A stretch of 39,544 nt of DNA, taken from Chloroflexota bacterium (GTDB taxonomy: Bacteria > Chloroflexota > Anaerolineae > Anaerolineales > Anaerolineaceae). The stretch lies in NCBI GenBank assembly GCA_023434145.1, contig JAEYTI010000358.1, positions 1-39,544 on the forward strand. Direction: 5' to 3'. Below, one piece after another: positions 1-7,806 of this stretch. The notes under the pieces were generated by a model, which worked only from the letters and a program-made list of their open reading frames with translations, ran no database searches and had not been told where the DNA came from. Position numbers and translations under genes: made by a program. Position 1 is the first letter of the stretch. Each line of letters begins with the position of its first letter.

Positions 1-123
1 TCTTTTGGGGTGTTGGTATTGCGTAACTATTTTCCTATATCCAAACACCCCAACGATCTGAAATACTCCCGTCTGGTGATCGATGGCAAAACCATGGTCA
101 TTGGTCGTGAAATAAACATATGA
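1..123 (+). CDS. C-terminal tail of an unidentified protein (5' truncated)
   Basis: The first frame is open from the window edge to a TGA at 121-123 and gives a 40-residue tail ending in GREINI. It is followed 30 bp later by a Nudix gene with its own ribosome binding site. The composition (hydrophobic and basic residues, no low complexity) is compatible with a real protein end, but no domain can be recognised in so short a piece. It may simply be an open frame by chance. Confidence 0.45.
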   Translation, partial: SFGVLVLRNYFPISKHPNDLKYSRLVIDGKTMVIGREINI

Positions 124-152
124 GACATCTGCTCGTTTTTTAGGAGTATGCT

Positions 153-653
153 ATGCCGGTATCCGACCAGGGCGCCGTTCCCGGGCGCTACACCATCATC
201 CCCCGCGCGCTGATCTTCGTCTTTCGTGGAGAAGACGTGCTTCTGATCCGCGGCGCGCCGAGCAAGCGGCTGTGGGCGAACAAGTACAATGGCATTGGCG
301 GGCACATCGAGCGCGGCGAAGACGCACTCAGCGCGGCCCGGCGCGAGCTGGCGGAAGAAACCGGCCTTACCGGCGTTGATCTGCGGCTGGTGGGCACGGT
401 GCTGATCGATGCCGGTGGTGATTTGGGAATTGGCCTGTTCGTCTTTCGCGGGGATTACAGGGAAGGGGATCTGATCGAATCAGCAGAGGGCGGCCTGGAA
501 TGGGTTCCGGTACGCCGTCTCGCGGAATATCCGCTGGTGGAGGATTTGCAGACCTTCCTGCCGCACATCACCGCCATGCAGCACGGCGATCCTCCGTTCT
601 GCGCGCGGACGTTTTACGATGATCACGAGCAGATGCGGATTGTGTTTGGATAA
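153..653 (+). CDS. Nudix hydrolase (MutT-like, possible 8-oxo-dGTP diphosphatase)
   Basis: This 166-residue protein is of normal size for a single-domain Nudix pyrophosphohydrolase. Such enzymes cleave nucleoside diphosphates linked to another moiety using Mg2+. The Nudix box GX5EX7REUXEEXGU is complete at about residues 49-71 (GGHIERGED ... RRELAEETGL), so the metal-binding glutamates are present. The start is supported by AGGAG at 142-146, six bases before the ATG. The C-terminal DPPFCARTFYDD segment resembles that of MutT/MTH1-like members, which suggests oxidised-nucleotide sanitation, but substrates cannot be read reliably from Nudix sequences. The TAA stop is the first three bases of a large palindrome shared with the convergent rsmD gene. 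Confidence 0.9.
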   Translation: MPVSDQGAVPGRYTIIPRALIFVFRGEDVLLIRGAPSKRLWANKYNGIGGHIERGEDALSAARRELAEETGLTGVDLRLVGTVLIDAGGDLGIGLFVFRGDYREGDLIESAEGGLEWVPVRRLAEYPLVEDLQTFLPHITAMQHGDPPFCARTFYDDHEQMRIVFG

Positions 654-691
654 CGATGTTGGCGCATAGATCATGTGCGCCAACATCGTTA
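651..691. terminator. Bidirectional terminator-like palindrome containing both stop codons
   Basis: A perfect 16-bp inverted repeat (651-666 and 676-691) encloses a 9-nt loop. It begins with the TAA of the Nudix gene (651-653) and ends with the complement of the TAA of rsmD (689-691). On the plus strand the stem runs directly into TTATTTTG, a usable U-rich tail. On the minus strand there is no clear U tract. The position between two convergent genes fits transcription termination. Confidence 0.75.
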
Positions 692-1249
692 TTTTGTCTC
701 GTAAAACACCAGCAGTGTGCTGCCGTACTTGCGCTGCTCGAACTCCACCAGATTTTCCAGCACCTGTTCCTCGTACTCCACCGGGTCAATCTGCACGATC
801 ACCCAGGTATCTGGTTGGAGCCAGGAGGGGTTCTGGTCCAGCTCGTTCAACGTGCGCTTCCACAGGTCTTTATACTGTGGCGGGGCGATGTAGATATAGT
901 CAAAGGTGCGGTCGGCGTTTCGATGCAGCAGCAGGAAAGCATCCGACTGAACCACCTCCGCGCGGTCTTCCAGCTTTGTCTTCTTCAAATTACCACGGAT
1001 CGTTTCAACCGCCGCGCGGTTGAGATCGTTGATGCGGGCGAACTTCGCGCCGCGGCTGAGCGCCTCAATGCCAACACTGCCTGTGCCGCCAAAGACATCC
1101 AGCCATGCGGAATCCTGCACATCTTCTGAGCCGAGGATGTTGAACAGCGCCTCTTTCACCATATCGGTGATTGGGCGGGTGATGTCGCCGGGCACCATGT
1201 TGAGCCGGATGCCGCGGGCGGAGCCTGCGATGATGCGGGGAGTGCTCAA
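689..1249 (-). CDS. rsmD: 16S rRNA (guanine(966)-N2)-methyltransferase RsmD
   Basis: RsmD methylates G966 of 16S rRNA using S-adenosylmethionine. Read from a TTG at 1249 the protein has 186 residues, the usual family length. It shows the RsmD N-terminus (RIIAGSARGIRL ... RPITDMVKEALFNIL), the SAM-binding loop LDVFGGTGSVGIEALSRGA and a downstream IND acidic motif. The TTG overlaps the TGA stop of the upstream uroporphyrinogen-decarboxylase-like gene, so translational coupling is likely. A longer frame reaching upstream would lie entirely inside that gene and is rejected. One oddity is the catalytic motif IV, normally D/N-PP-F/Y, which reads APPQY here. The assignment is otherwise firm. Confidence 0.88.
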   Translation of the reverse strand: MSTPRIIAGSARGIRLNMVPGDITRPITDMVKEALFNILGSEDVQDSAWLDVFGGTGSVGIEALSRGAKFARINDLNRAAVETIRGNLKKTKLEDRAEVVQSDAFLLLHRNADRTFDYIYIAPPQYKDLWKRTLNELDQNPSWLQPDTWVIVQIDPVEYEEQVLENLVEFEQRKYGSTLLVFYETK

Positions 1250-2244
1250 TGCGCTTCCTCTACGGCCATACGGGCCGCGCGAATATTGCCATATGGGGCG
1301 GTTGTGGGCAGCACGCAGCCCGTGCCCAGGATAAATCGCTTTCCACCCGTCTGCCGGATGGCATCCAGGGCTTCGGCGCGCACCTGCTCGGGCGAACCGA
1401 GCACCATCGTCTCCCACTGGCGCAAGCCGCCGCAAACCGCTCCGGTAAAGCGCTGCTGCGCCCCGGCAAGGTCTGGTTGGGTTTCACGGTCGTGCCAGTT
1501 TACTACCTGAACCGGGTAATCGAGCGCGGGGTCAAACATCACCGCGTCGCCGTGCAGGTGGAGCATGTTCAGCCAATGTCCACGAACGGCCTCCAGGATC
1601 TGGAGGTCGTAGCGGCGGCAGAATTCGTCGTATTCGTCGATGGAGAGCAGGCCATACTGTGCGTGCTGCACCGCGTAAAACACGCCGTCGATGCCGGTCT
1701 TGAGCGCCGCTTCTGTAAAGCGCACCGTCGTCTCGGTGATCCGCCGCAGGCCTTCGTGCAGTAAGCCGGGGTCGCGACGCATATGCACCAGCAGCGCATC
1801 AGGCCCCACCAGGTTCTTCGCCTGCGCCATAGGGCTGAAAATGGTCTGGAGGATGGGGGTATTGGGAGAGAATTCTTTGGTCAGCAGGCGCAGGCATTCA
1901 AGCTGCGCGGCCAAGTGCCCCTGCATGGGGTTCAGCGGCTTGAGCTTTGCCCAGTCTTCGGCCTTGCGGATGGCCCGGCGGGTATAGTCGCGCGTACCTT
2001 CGGGATTGCCCGTCCAACGGTCTTCCACGCCCCAATCTTTGACGCAGAATGAGGAAGTAGGGGTGACTTTGATGAGGTCAAAATCAAATTCACGTTGGAA
2101 GTGCGCCGTCACGGCAGCCAGGCCATCGGGGGTCTGATCGTCGACAGGGAAGTGCCGCCACAAAGCGACCGGTGGGCGATCGATTGGCGCGCCGGAAAGG
2201 CTGGCCTCCAACCGCTCCCGATGAAGGAGCGATGCCGTTGCCAT
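1246..2244 (-). CDS. Uroporphyrinogen decarboxylase (URO-D) family protein
   Basis: This 332-residue protein has the URO-D/MtaA/CmuA TIM-barrel layout: an N-terminal helix with an RERLEASLSG-type motif, a central FSPMAQAKNL segment, LHLHGDAVMFDPALDYPVQVVNWHD, and the C-terminal FILGTGCVLPTTAPYGNIRAA segment. Bona fide HemE carries a conserved RQAGRY motif near the N-terminus that binds substrate carboxylates. It is absent here, so a methyltransferase-like or otherwise divergent paralogue is more likely than heme-pathway HemE. It starts 2 bp after the TPR gene and overlaps rsmD, so it sits inside a four-gene operon with a ChlI-like ATPase. A link to tetrapyrrole or corrinoid chemistry is suggested by that neighbourhood but not shown. 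Confidence 0.8.
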   Translation of the reverse strand: MATASLLHRERLEASLSGAPIDRPPVALWRHFPVDDQTPDGLAAVTAHFQREFDFDLIKVTPTSSFCVKDWGVEDRWTGNPEGTRDYTRRAIRKAEDWAKLKPLNPMQGHLAAQLECLRLLTKEFSPNTPILQTIFSPMAQAKNLVGPDALLVHMRRDPGLLHEGLRRITETTVRFTEAALKTGIDGVFYAVQHAQYGLLSIDEYDEFCRRYDLQILEAVRGHWLNMLHLHGDAVMFDPALDYPVQVVNWHDRETQPDLAGAQQRFTGAVCGGLRQWETMVLGSPEQVRAEALDAIRQTGGKRFILGTGCVLPTTAPYGNIRAARMAVEEAH

Positions 2245-2246
2245 CT

Positions 2247-2612
2247 CTAACTGCCCAGGTTCCAGTCGCCGGTCTTCATGCGGTTAATGTGCCCGTGCGA
2301 AAGCCGGGTGAGCATCACCGCGCGGACGTGCAGCTCTGGCTCGGTCACGTTCTTCAGCAGATCGATCACCTTCTCGAAGACCGGGATCGCTTCTTGCTGG
2401 CGGCCGCTCGCTTGCAGGTTCAGGCCCATGGCGTACAAAATATCGGGGTGATCCGGAGATAGTTCTAGCGCTTTCCGGAAGTCCGCGTCGGCCTGTTGAT
2501 GCTCTTTCCTGGCATAATGGGTCCAGCCGCGCTGGTAGAATTCGTCGCCGGTCGTAGGTTCGGCCAGATAGCTTTCTTTACTCGACGGTTGTTCCCGGTC
2601 GGTTGGCGTCAT
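2247..2612 (-). CDS. Small tetratricopeptide repeat (TPR) protein
   Basis: This 121-residue soluble protein contains at least two TPR units: GDEFYQRGWTHYARKEHQQA through the ALELSPDHPD turn, then ILYAMGLNLQASGRQQEAIPVFEKV. TPRs are protein-interaction scaffolds. The start is taken as the second of two adjacent ATGs (2612) because AGGAGG lies six bases upstream; the first ATG (2615) would be too close. The gene overlaps the end of the ChlI-like gene by 35 bp and ends 2 bp before the URO-D gene, so it is co-transcribed. It may be an adaptor for the AAA+ ATPase, but that is inference from gene order only. Confidence 0.75.
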   Translation of the reverse strand: MTPTDREQPSSKESYLAEPTTGDEFYQRGWTHYARKEHQQADADFRKALELSPDHPDILYAMGLNLQASGRQQEAIPVFEKVIDLLKNVTEPELHVRAVMLTRLSHGHINRMKTGDWNLGS

Positions 2613-3807
2613 CATTTCCCTCCTGCAAAGATGGGAGCACCGCATCGAACAACTCTTTCAGATGCGACTCCTCCTCATTTTGTTGTTGGAAGTATTGTAT
2701 CATGAAGGATGATTGACGCAAACGCAGCGCAAGCGGGGCGACTGTCTTCAAGTCGTCTAACTGCACTTCCAGGCGGCCATCGGCGGCAGCGTGGGCACGG
2801 GCCGCCTCAAACATGGTGATCTCCGCCCGCAGCGAATCGATGCCAAGCTTTTGAATGAGCTGCGTGCCGGCCAGGGCAACCTCGCGAGGGATTTCCACCT
2901 TTGGCAGCAGGTCGCGTGCAGCCTGAACTTCCTCGCGGGCCAGGGAAGTCTCATAAGCGAACTGCGCCACCGTGCCGCGCGGGTTCTGGCGGTAGGTGCG
3001 CGAGCGGCGGTAGGCCTCCAGGCGCTCATCGGAGTCGGTCAGGCCACGAACCACCACACGCAGGCCAAATCGATCCATAATTTGCGCGCGCAAGTTGCCC
3101 TCTTCGGGGTTCATCGAGCCGATGAGGGTGAAACGCGAGCGATAGGTGCTGGCGATAGGCCCTCGGCGCACGGTGTAGGTGCCCTGGGCTGCGGCGTCGA
3201 GGATGGCATTGACGATGTCATCCGACAGCAGGTTGACCTCGTCGATGTAGAGAACGTTCTGGTCAGCCTGCTTGAGGATGCCGCTTTTGATACGCGTCTG
3301 GTTAGATGCGGCGGCGCGTTCGTCCCACCCGCCGATCACGTCTTCCAGGCGGGCGTTCAGAGGCAGCTCCACCAGCCGCCCGCGGTCAGTGGTGGTTAGC
3401 GACTGGCCCTCGCCATATTTCTTGGCGCAATCGGGGCACACAGCGTTGATCCCGCCGGTTTCGATATCTTCGGGCAGGCAGCCGTAGTAGCAGGCGCTCC
3501 GCTGCACGTTGGGCAGCAGGTCGATCAGGCTGCGCACGATGGTCGTCTTGCCCGTTCCGCGCGGACCCACCAGCAGCACTCCAGAGACCAGCGGGTTGAT
3601 CACTGCAATCAGCAGGGCCAGCTTCATCTCGCGCTGCCCCACCAGCCCCAGGAAGGGGAAGGGCAGTACTTCCGCCAGCCCAGAGTCTTCTTGCACCGCC
3701 TGGGGCTGGAAGCTGCGCCCGGTCACCATATCAATCAGCTCTTTAAGCGATAGCACGGCGGGGCGTTCAGATTCGGGTTCGGCGTGTGGAGCGGCTGGCT
3801 CGGTCAT
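2578..3807 (-). CDS. Magnesium chelatase subunit I-like AAA+ ATPase (ChlI/BchI family)
   Basis: This 409-residue AAA+ protein has Walker A GPRGTGKTT (residues 81-89), Walker B LYIDEVNLL (about 186-194), sensor segment LIGSMNPEEG (about 228-237) and the downstream MDRFGLRVVVRG arginine-finger region, all typical of ChlI/BchI. ChlI drives Mg2+ insertion into protoporphyrin IX with ChlD and ChlH, but neither partner is in this window. An insertion between Walker A and B carries four cysteines (C106, C110, C124, C127) in CxxxC and CxxC spacing, which suggests a small metal site. A GAGG motif precedes the ATG. It heads an operon with TPR, URO-D-like and rsmD genes. Outside phototrophs such proteins may act as MoxR-like chaperones, so the chelatase function is uncertain. 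Confidence 0.85.
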   Translation of the reverse strand: MTEPAAPHAEPESERPAVLSLKELIDMVTGRSFQPQAVQEDSGLAEVLPFPFLGLVGQREMKLALLIAVINPLVSGVLLVGPRGTGKTTIVRSLIDLLPNVQRSACYYGCLPEDIETGGINAVCPDCAKKYGEGQSLTTTDRGRLVELPLNARLEDVIGGWDERAAASNQTRIKSGILKQADQNVLYIDEVNLLSDDIVNAILDAAAQGTYTVRRGPIASTYRSRFTLIGSMNPEEGNLRAQIMDRFGLRVVVRGLTDSDERLEAYRRSRTYRQNPRGTVAQFAYETSLAREEVQAARDLLPKVEIPREVALAGTQLIQKLGIDSLRAEITMFEAARAHAAADGRLEVQLDDLKTVAPLALRLRQSSFMIQYFQQQNEEESHLKELFDAVLPSLQEGNDDANRPGTTVE

Positions 3808-3833
3808 TCACAACCTCAATTCGTGGCTTGGTC

Positions 3834-4289
3834 CTATTGTACGTCGTTATACGTCCACAGGCGATTGGCAAAGAAATTCCACATCATCACAACTAAGATG
3901 GCGATCGCCAGGGCGAAATTCTTACCGAGGAAAGCGCTGCTAAAAATAAAATTCTTTGGCAGAATATTGCCCAACCCGCGGACGAACACCATTTCGAGGC
4001 AGGCAAGCAGCGGCGTGCGAATGCCAAGGCCTACCACGCTGACCAGGCCAAACTGTGCCATCTGCCGCCCCACGTTCTTGCTGCGCGAGTCGGGGTAGGT
4101 CCAGAATCGGTTCCACAGGAAGTTGCTGATCACCGCGACGATGAAGGAGCATACGCCAGCCGAAATGATAGACATCTCCGCGAAATGGGTGAGCAGATTG
4201 AAAACGCTAAAATCCACTGCCGCGCCGATCGCGCCCACGGTGGCAAATCGCAGGAACCGGGTCCGCTCTTGCGCGTCCTTCAAGATCAT
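3834..4289 (-). CDS. GtrA-like four-TM membrane protein
   Basis: This 151-residue protein has about four hydrophobic helices (around ATVGAIGAAVDFSVFNLL, IISAGVCSFIVAVISNFLWNRFW, a weaker third near LVSVVGLGIRTPLL, and ALAIAILVVMMWNFFANRLW). The NFLWNRFWTY and NFFANRLWTY repeats are characteristic of GtrA/DPMS-associated proteins. The family is thought to translocate or support polyprenyl-linked sugars in cell-surface glycosylation. The ATG at 4289 overlaps the TGA of the upstream sugar-nucleotide enzyme (ATGA), which makes this the real start and couples translation of the two. A longer upstream frame is rejected. The pairing with a UDP-sugar enzyme fits a role in envelope polysaccharide synthesis. 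Confidence 0.82.
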   Translation of the reverse strand: MILKDAQERTRFLRFATVGAIGAAVDFSVFNLLTHFAEMSIISAGVCSFIVAVISNFLWNRFWTYPDSRSKNVGRQMAQFGLVSVVGLGIRTPLLACLEMVFVRGLGNILPKNFIFSSAFLGKNFALAIAILVVMMWNFFANRLWTYNDVQ

Positions 4290-5248
4290 TGCAGGGCCAT
4301 TTTTGCCTTGAAGTAGGGCACGGTTCGTTCGATTCCTTGTCTGAGCGATACTTTTGGTTCCCATTTTAAAATTTGCCTCGCACGGGTAATATCCGGCTGC
4401 CGCCGCTGCGGGTCATCGCCCAGGCGCAGGGCCGGTTTGTACACAATCCCGGCGCGGTTGCCCACGATCTCGTTGATCGTCTGGGCGAACTCGAGGATGG
4501 AAATCTCCGCGGGATTGCCGATGTTGACCGGCATGTGCTCATCAGAGAACAGCAGCCGGGTAATGCCTTCGATTAGATCGTCTACAAAGCAGAAGGAGCG
4601 GGTCTGTGAGCCATCGCCATATACAGTGAGCGGCTCACCGCGCAGCGCCTGCTGAATGAAATTCGGAACGGCACGCCCGTCATCCAGGTGCATGCGCGGG
4701 CCATAGGTGTTGAAAATGCGCACGATGGCTGTGTTGAGGTGATGATAGCCGTGATAGGCCATCGTAAGCGCCTCGGCGAAGCGCTTGGCTTCGTCATACA
4801 CCGAGCGCACGCCGATAGGATCGACGTGTCCCCAATAACTTTCGCGCTGCGGGTGTTCCAGCGGATCTCCGTAAATCTCGCTGGTAGAGGCCAGCAGATA
4901 GCGTGCTTTGTGGGCGCGGGCCACACCCAGCGTGTTGTGCGTGCCGAGTGCACCGGCCTTCATCGTCTGAATAGGCAGGTTAGTGTAGCCATAGGGTGAG
5001 GCCGGGTTAGGGCTGGCAGGCGAAGCGAAGTGCAGCACAGCATCTACCTTCCCTCCCGGCACAAAGATGAAGTTGGAAACATCATGCCGGATAAAGGAGA
5101 ATCCGGGCCGCTCTGACAGATGCGCAAGGTTCTCCGGGCTGCCGGTAATGAAATTATCCATCCCGATCACCTCGTGACCATCGCACAGCAGCCGCTCACA
5201 CAAGTGCGAACCCAAAAATCCGGCCGCGCCCGTCACCAAAACTCTCAT
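4286..5248 (-). CDS. NAD-dependent epimerase/dehydratase, UDP-glucuronate decarboxylase (UXS)-like
   Basis: This 320-residue short-chain dehydrogenase/reductase has the N-terminal NAD-binding GAAGFLGSH loop (residues 7-15), an active-site STSE segment (121-124) and the catalytic YxxxK pair Y151/K155 (YDEAK). The stretch SEIYGDPLEHPQRESYWGHV, followed by the DPIG and YDEAKRF motifs, is the signature of UDP-glucuronate decarboxylases, which convert UDP-glucuronate to UDP-xylose in one active site. Close relatives include dTDP-glucose 4,6-dehydratases, so the exact product is not certain. GGAG lies about 11 bases upstream of the ATG and a TACAAT -10-like hexamer is at 5278-5283 (minus). It overlaps the GtrA-like gene by 4 bp. 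The likely role is supplying activated sugar for surface polysaccharide. Confidence 0.85.
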   Translation of the reverse strand: MRVLVTGAAGFLGSHLCERLLCDGHEVIGMDNFITGSPENLAHLSERPGFSFIRHDVSNFIFVPGGKVDAVLHFASPASPNPASPYGYTNLPIQTMKAGALGTHNTLGVARAHKARYLLASTSEIYGDPLEHPQRESYWGHVDPIGVRSVYDEAKRFAEALTMAYHGYHHLNTAIVRIFNTYGPRMHLDDGRAVPNFIQQALRGEPLTVYGDGSQTRSFCFVDDLIEGITRLLFSDEHMPVNIGNPAEISILEFAQTINEIVGNRAGIVYKPALRLGDDPQRRQPDITRARQILKWEPKVSLRQGIERTVPYFKAKMALQ

Positions 5249-5304
5249 ACTGTTCTATGCTCCGTTGTTTGATGCAGATTGTACTACGAGAAAACGCCCA
5301 GCCA

Positions 5305-7026
5305 CTATCTCCAGTCCAACCGGCTGATCAGCCCATCGCCGGTGACCTGTTCCATCGTTCCATTTACCGAATCCACCAGGTATAAATCACCCCGGTAGTT
5401 TACTGCCAGCCACAGGCTGCCGTTTTCAAACGGCTCCGGTGACCAATCGATGCCTTTGGGATCAGGGTCCATACCCTGGAAATCGTCCGGAGGGAAGATG
5501 GTGCTGCGGTTTGATCCGTCGCGGTCCATTACGGCTACCCTGTAGCGGCGGCTGTCGGACTGCTCGGGGAAGATGGCCTGTAAAAAGGCTACCTGCGTGC
5601 CCAGCCCCGGCAGCGGGTTCGACGTATTGGGATAAGCGAACATTCCTGCCTGTGGCACGACGCTGATCATTGGTCCATCCATCACCACCGCGGTGAGGTC
5701 AAACAGCGGTGAGGTTTCCTGGTTCTCCAGGCCGGCTTTTGGTGCGTGGGTCACGGTATACAGCACCCGCCCATCCGGTGACCAGGCCATGCCAGGCACC
5801 CAGGCCCAATCGGAGCCGGTTTGGAAGGGAGTAACGGCAAGCAGTTCGGTGGTCGTCTTTTCTTCCATGTCCACCAGGCCAATGCTGTCGGGGCGGGCGT
5901 AGGCCAGCCTTGCGCCATCCGGTGAGAAGGCGTAGGCTGTGCCCCACCAGCCGTACAAACCGCCCGCGTTGGTCTCGATGATCTCTTCCAGCTTGGCGAC
6001 TGTACCGGTCGCGGCAAAAGTCAGCAGGTGCAGGTCGTTATTCGCTTGCCAGCCGGGGGCTGTTTCACGCGGTTCTACGGTAGAGTAGGCCACCGTAAGG
6101 CCCCGGCCCGGCACCCAATCGGCAAAGTGGATCACGTTCTCCACTTTGAGATTCACCGGTCGGGCGCCTTCTTCGGTCAGATCCACTGCCCACAGGGTGT
6201 TGATGCGCGAGGCGGCGTCTTCTGTGGCGGCAGTCTGCGGTTGCCCAGCAGCGGCAGCTTCAGCGTTTGCTGGGGTCTCTGTGCGGGTGAACAGCAGCCA
6301 TTCGCCCTTGGGTGAGAGCGAGAAGACGCGCCCATCCAGATCGCCGGTGGTGACGACCGGCCGGCGCTCGCCGGTACTGCCTTCCATCACCCAGGCGTTG
6401 CCGCCGGCCAGGTAAGCCAGCCGCCCGGGTATGTTGATGGGCGAGAATGGTCGCTGAACACCGACCATATAGATCTCATCCAGTGGTTCCACGATCAATT
6501 CATCTTTGATGATCGTGTTGGATACTTCTTGTTCATCCTCGAACACGCGCCGGTAGGTCACCTGGCGGATGCCATTCTTGCCGGGCTGCGTCAGCACGGG
6601 CTTTTCATCCACCGGCATCGATTCGTTGGACACTTTGATGCTCTTGAACGGCACGATCTCTTCTTGCAGGGTGAATTCCTCGCGGACGCGAGTTACCTGC
6701 ACCTGGTCGCCGGAGGCAAGGATGGTGAAAGAGGGCGGGGTGACGCGGTCCAGGTTGCCGAGCGTGATGCCCGCCTGCTGGAGGGCCATTTGCACAGTCG
6801 TACCGGAATTCACCTGAACGGGCACCTGCTTGCCATCGGCTTCGACGATAATGCGCACCAGATCAGGCGTTGCCTGCTGGCCACTCGTGCATCCCATGAG
6901 CAAAACGATCGTAAGCAGAAGCGTTACCGCCCGCACGATCTTCTGTATCGAATGCCGGGAACCGCGCAAGCGCAGCCCGCCAATACGCGCGTAGAGATCT
7001 CCAAACGAAGAAACGGTTTTTTTCAT
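5305..7026 (-). CDS. Lipoprotein with G5 domain and C-terminal beta-propeller-like repeats
   Basis: The 573-residue product has about 30 polar residues, a hydrophobic segment and a lipobox LLMGC (C46), so it should be a lipid-anchored exported protein. Residues about 55-115 resemble the DUF348 ubiquitin-like module (VEADGKQVPVQV...QQAGITL). Residues about 116-195 match a G5 domain (EEIVPFKSIKVSNESM...RQVTYRRVFEDEQEVSN). Both are seen together in YabE- and Rpf-like cell-wall proteins. From about 205 onward come TolB/PD40-like beta-propeller blades (LSPKGEWLLFTRTE, FSPDGARLAYARPD, WSPDGRVLYTVTH, DWSPEPFENGSLWLAV). There is no catalytic domain. A role in sensing or binding wall polymers is plausible but unproven. 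The n-region before the signal helix is unusually long, and no strong Shine-Dalgarno precedes the ATG. Confidence 0.82.
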   Translation of the reverse strand: MKKTVSSFGDLYARIGGLRLRGSRHSIQKIVRAVTLLLTIVLLMGCTSGQQATPDLVRIIVEADGKQVPVQVNSGTTVQMALQQAGITLGNLDRVTPPSFTILASGDQVQVTRVREEFTLQEEIVPFKSIKVSNESMPVDEKPVLTQPGKNGIRQVTYRRVFEDEQEVSNTIIKDELIVEPLDEIYMVGVQRPFSPINIPGRLAYLAGGNAWVMEGSTGERRPVVTTGDLDGRVFSLSPKGEWLLFTRTETPANAEAAAAGQPQTAATEDAASRINTLWAVDLTEEGARPVNLKVENVIHFADWVPGRGLTVAYSTVEPRETAPGWQANNDLHLLTFAATGTVAKLEEIIETNAGGLYGWWGTAYAFSPDGARLAYARPDSIGLVDMEEKTTTELLAVTPFQTGSDWAWVPGMAWSPDGRVLYTVTHAPKAGLENQETSPLFDLTAVVMDGPMISVVPQAGMFAYPNTSNPLPGLGTQVAFLQAIFPEQSDSRRYRVAVMDRDGSNRSTIFPPDDFQGMDPDPKGIDWSPEPFENGSLWLAVNYRGDLYLVDSVNGTMEQVTGDGLISRLDWR

Positions 7027-7146
7027 CCGCGGTGAAAGTACTGCAAATCAGGTATAATCAAACACGCCCAGCGGGTGGAAGAAGCAGCGGTCGAGCCAGT
7101 GCTGTTTCGGCAGCGAGCTTGCTCAGACTGCAAAATCCACCCATTT

Positions 7147-7713
7147 TTACTGTGGTATGCCGGTGACGGCAACGGCTTCGTCCGTCACCACAATATTCGT
7201 CACCTGGAAGCGTCCCGCAGTAGCCGAAAGGGTATCAACCAGGGCATCATCTGCCATCGCTTGCACGCGCTGTTTCAGCGAATCGGGCACAGGGAACGGG
7301 CCAAGGTTGATAGAGGCAACATCTAGCTTCGGACTGCCGTTCTCGTCAATACGAGGCTGCAACACAACCTGCATATCGGTTGTTAGACCAGACTGAATCA
7401 CTTTTCCATAAACCTCTACTTGCCCATTCGTCAGCGCAACCTGCGGTTCGGTAATCGGCAGGCCAGGATCTTCAGCCAGTTTCGCAATCATATAGGAGTG
7501 CAATTGCTGTTCCGTAATTGTAACCGTAACTTCACCAGATTGGGCAGAATTCGCCAGGGTTGCCTGGATATCTCCCTGAAACTGCTCCACTTCCTGCGTG
7601 GTGAGCAGCACAGGGGTGGGGGGGCGCTCCGGGCCGGTGGGGATACTGCAAGCCAGTGTCACAGCAATGATCACCAGGAGCACCACAAATAAGCGCATTT
7701 GCGGAATTTTCAT
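7147..7713 (-). CDS. Small putative lipoprotein, unknown function
   Basis: From the ATG at 7713 the protein has 188 residues: a short basic start, a hydrophobic helix (RLFVVLLVIIAVTLAC) and a lipobox VTLAC with C22, followed by a Pro-rich linker. The mature part is a mixed alpha/beta domain with SGEVTVTITEQQLHSYM and PQVALTNGQVEVYGKVIQSG, which resembles the beta-sheet lipid-binding-like folds annotated as DUF2993/DUF2140. I do not recognise a specific family. AAGGA lies 11 bases upstream of this ATG; a TTG eight codons further upstream lacks a better site. It is 120 bp upstream of the G5 lipoprotein on the same strand, so the two may form an envelope unit. Confidence 0.75.
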   Translation of the reverse strand: MKIPQMRLFVVLLVIIAVTLACSIPTGPERPPTPVLLTTQEVEQFQGDIQATLANSAQSGEVTVTITEQQLHSYMIAKLAEDPGLPITEPQVALTNGQVEVYGKVIQSGLTTDMQVVLQPRIDENGSPKLDVASINLGPFPVPDSLKQRVQAMADDALVDTLSATAGRFQVTNIVVTDEAVAVTGIPQ

Positions 7714-7797
7714 ATTCGATTGGTTCCTTACCGTCAATATCTACTCGACCAACAAAACCGGTGAATAATCGCCGGTTTCCTCGGATAGGATAGGCTC

Positions 7798-7803
7798 TAT
7801 TAT
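7798..7803 (+). promoter_or_regulatory. Possible -10 box giving a leaderless scpB mRNA
   Basis: TATTAT lies only three bases before the scpB ATG, and no ribosome binding site can be seen between them. If used, transcription would start at or within a few bases of the start codon, so the message would be leaderless. There is no clear -35 hexamer. Confidence 0.4.
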
Positions 7804-7806
7804 AGC

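Noticed and set aside
656..1129. A 157-codon plus-strand frame following the Nudix gene
   Set aside because: It is the antisense of rsmD, whose motifs are clear, and starts inside the terminator palindrome.
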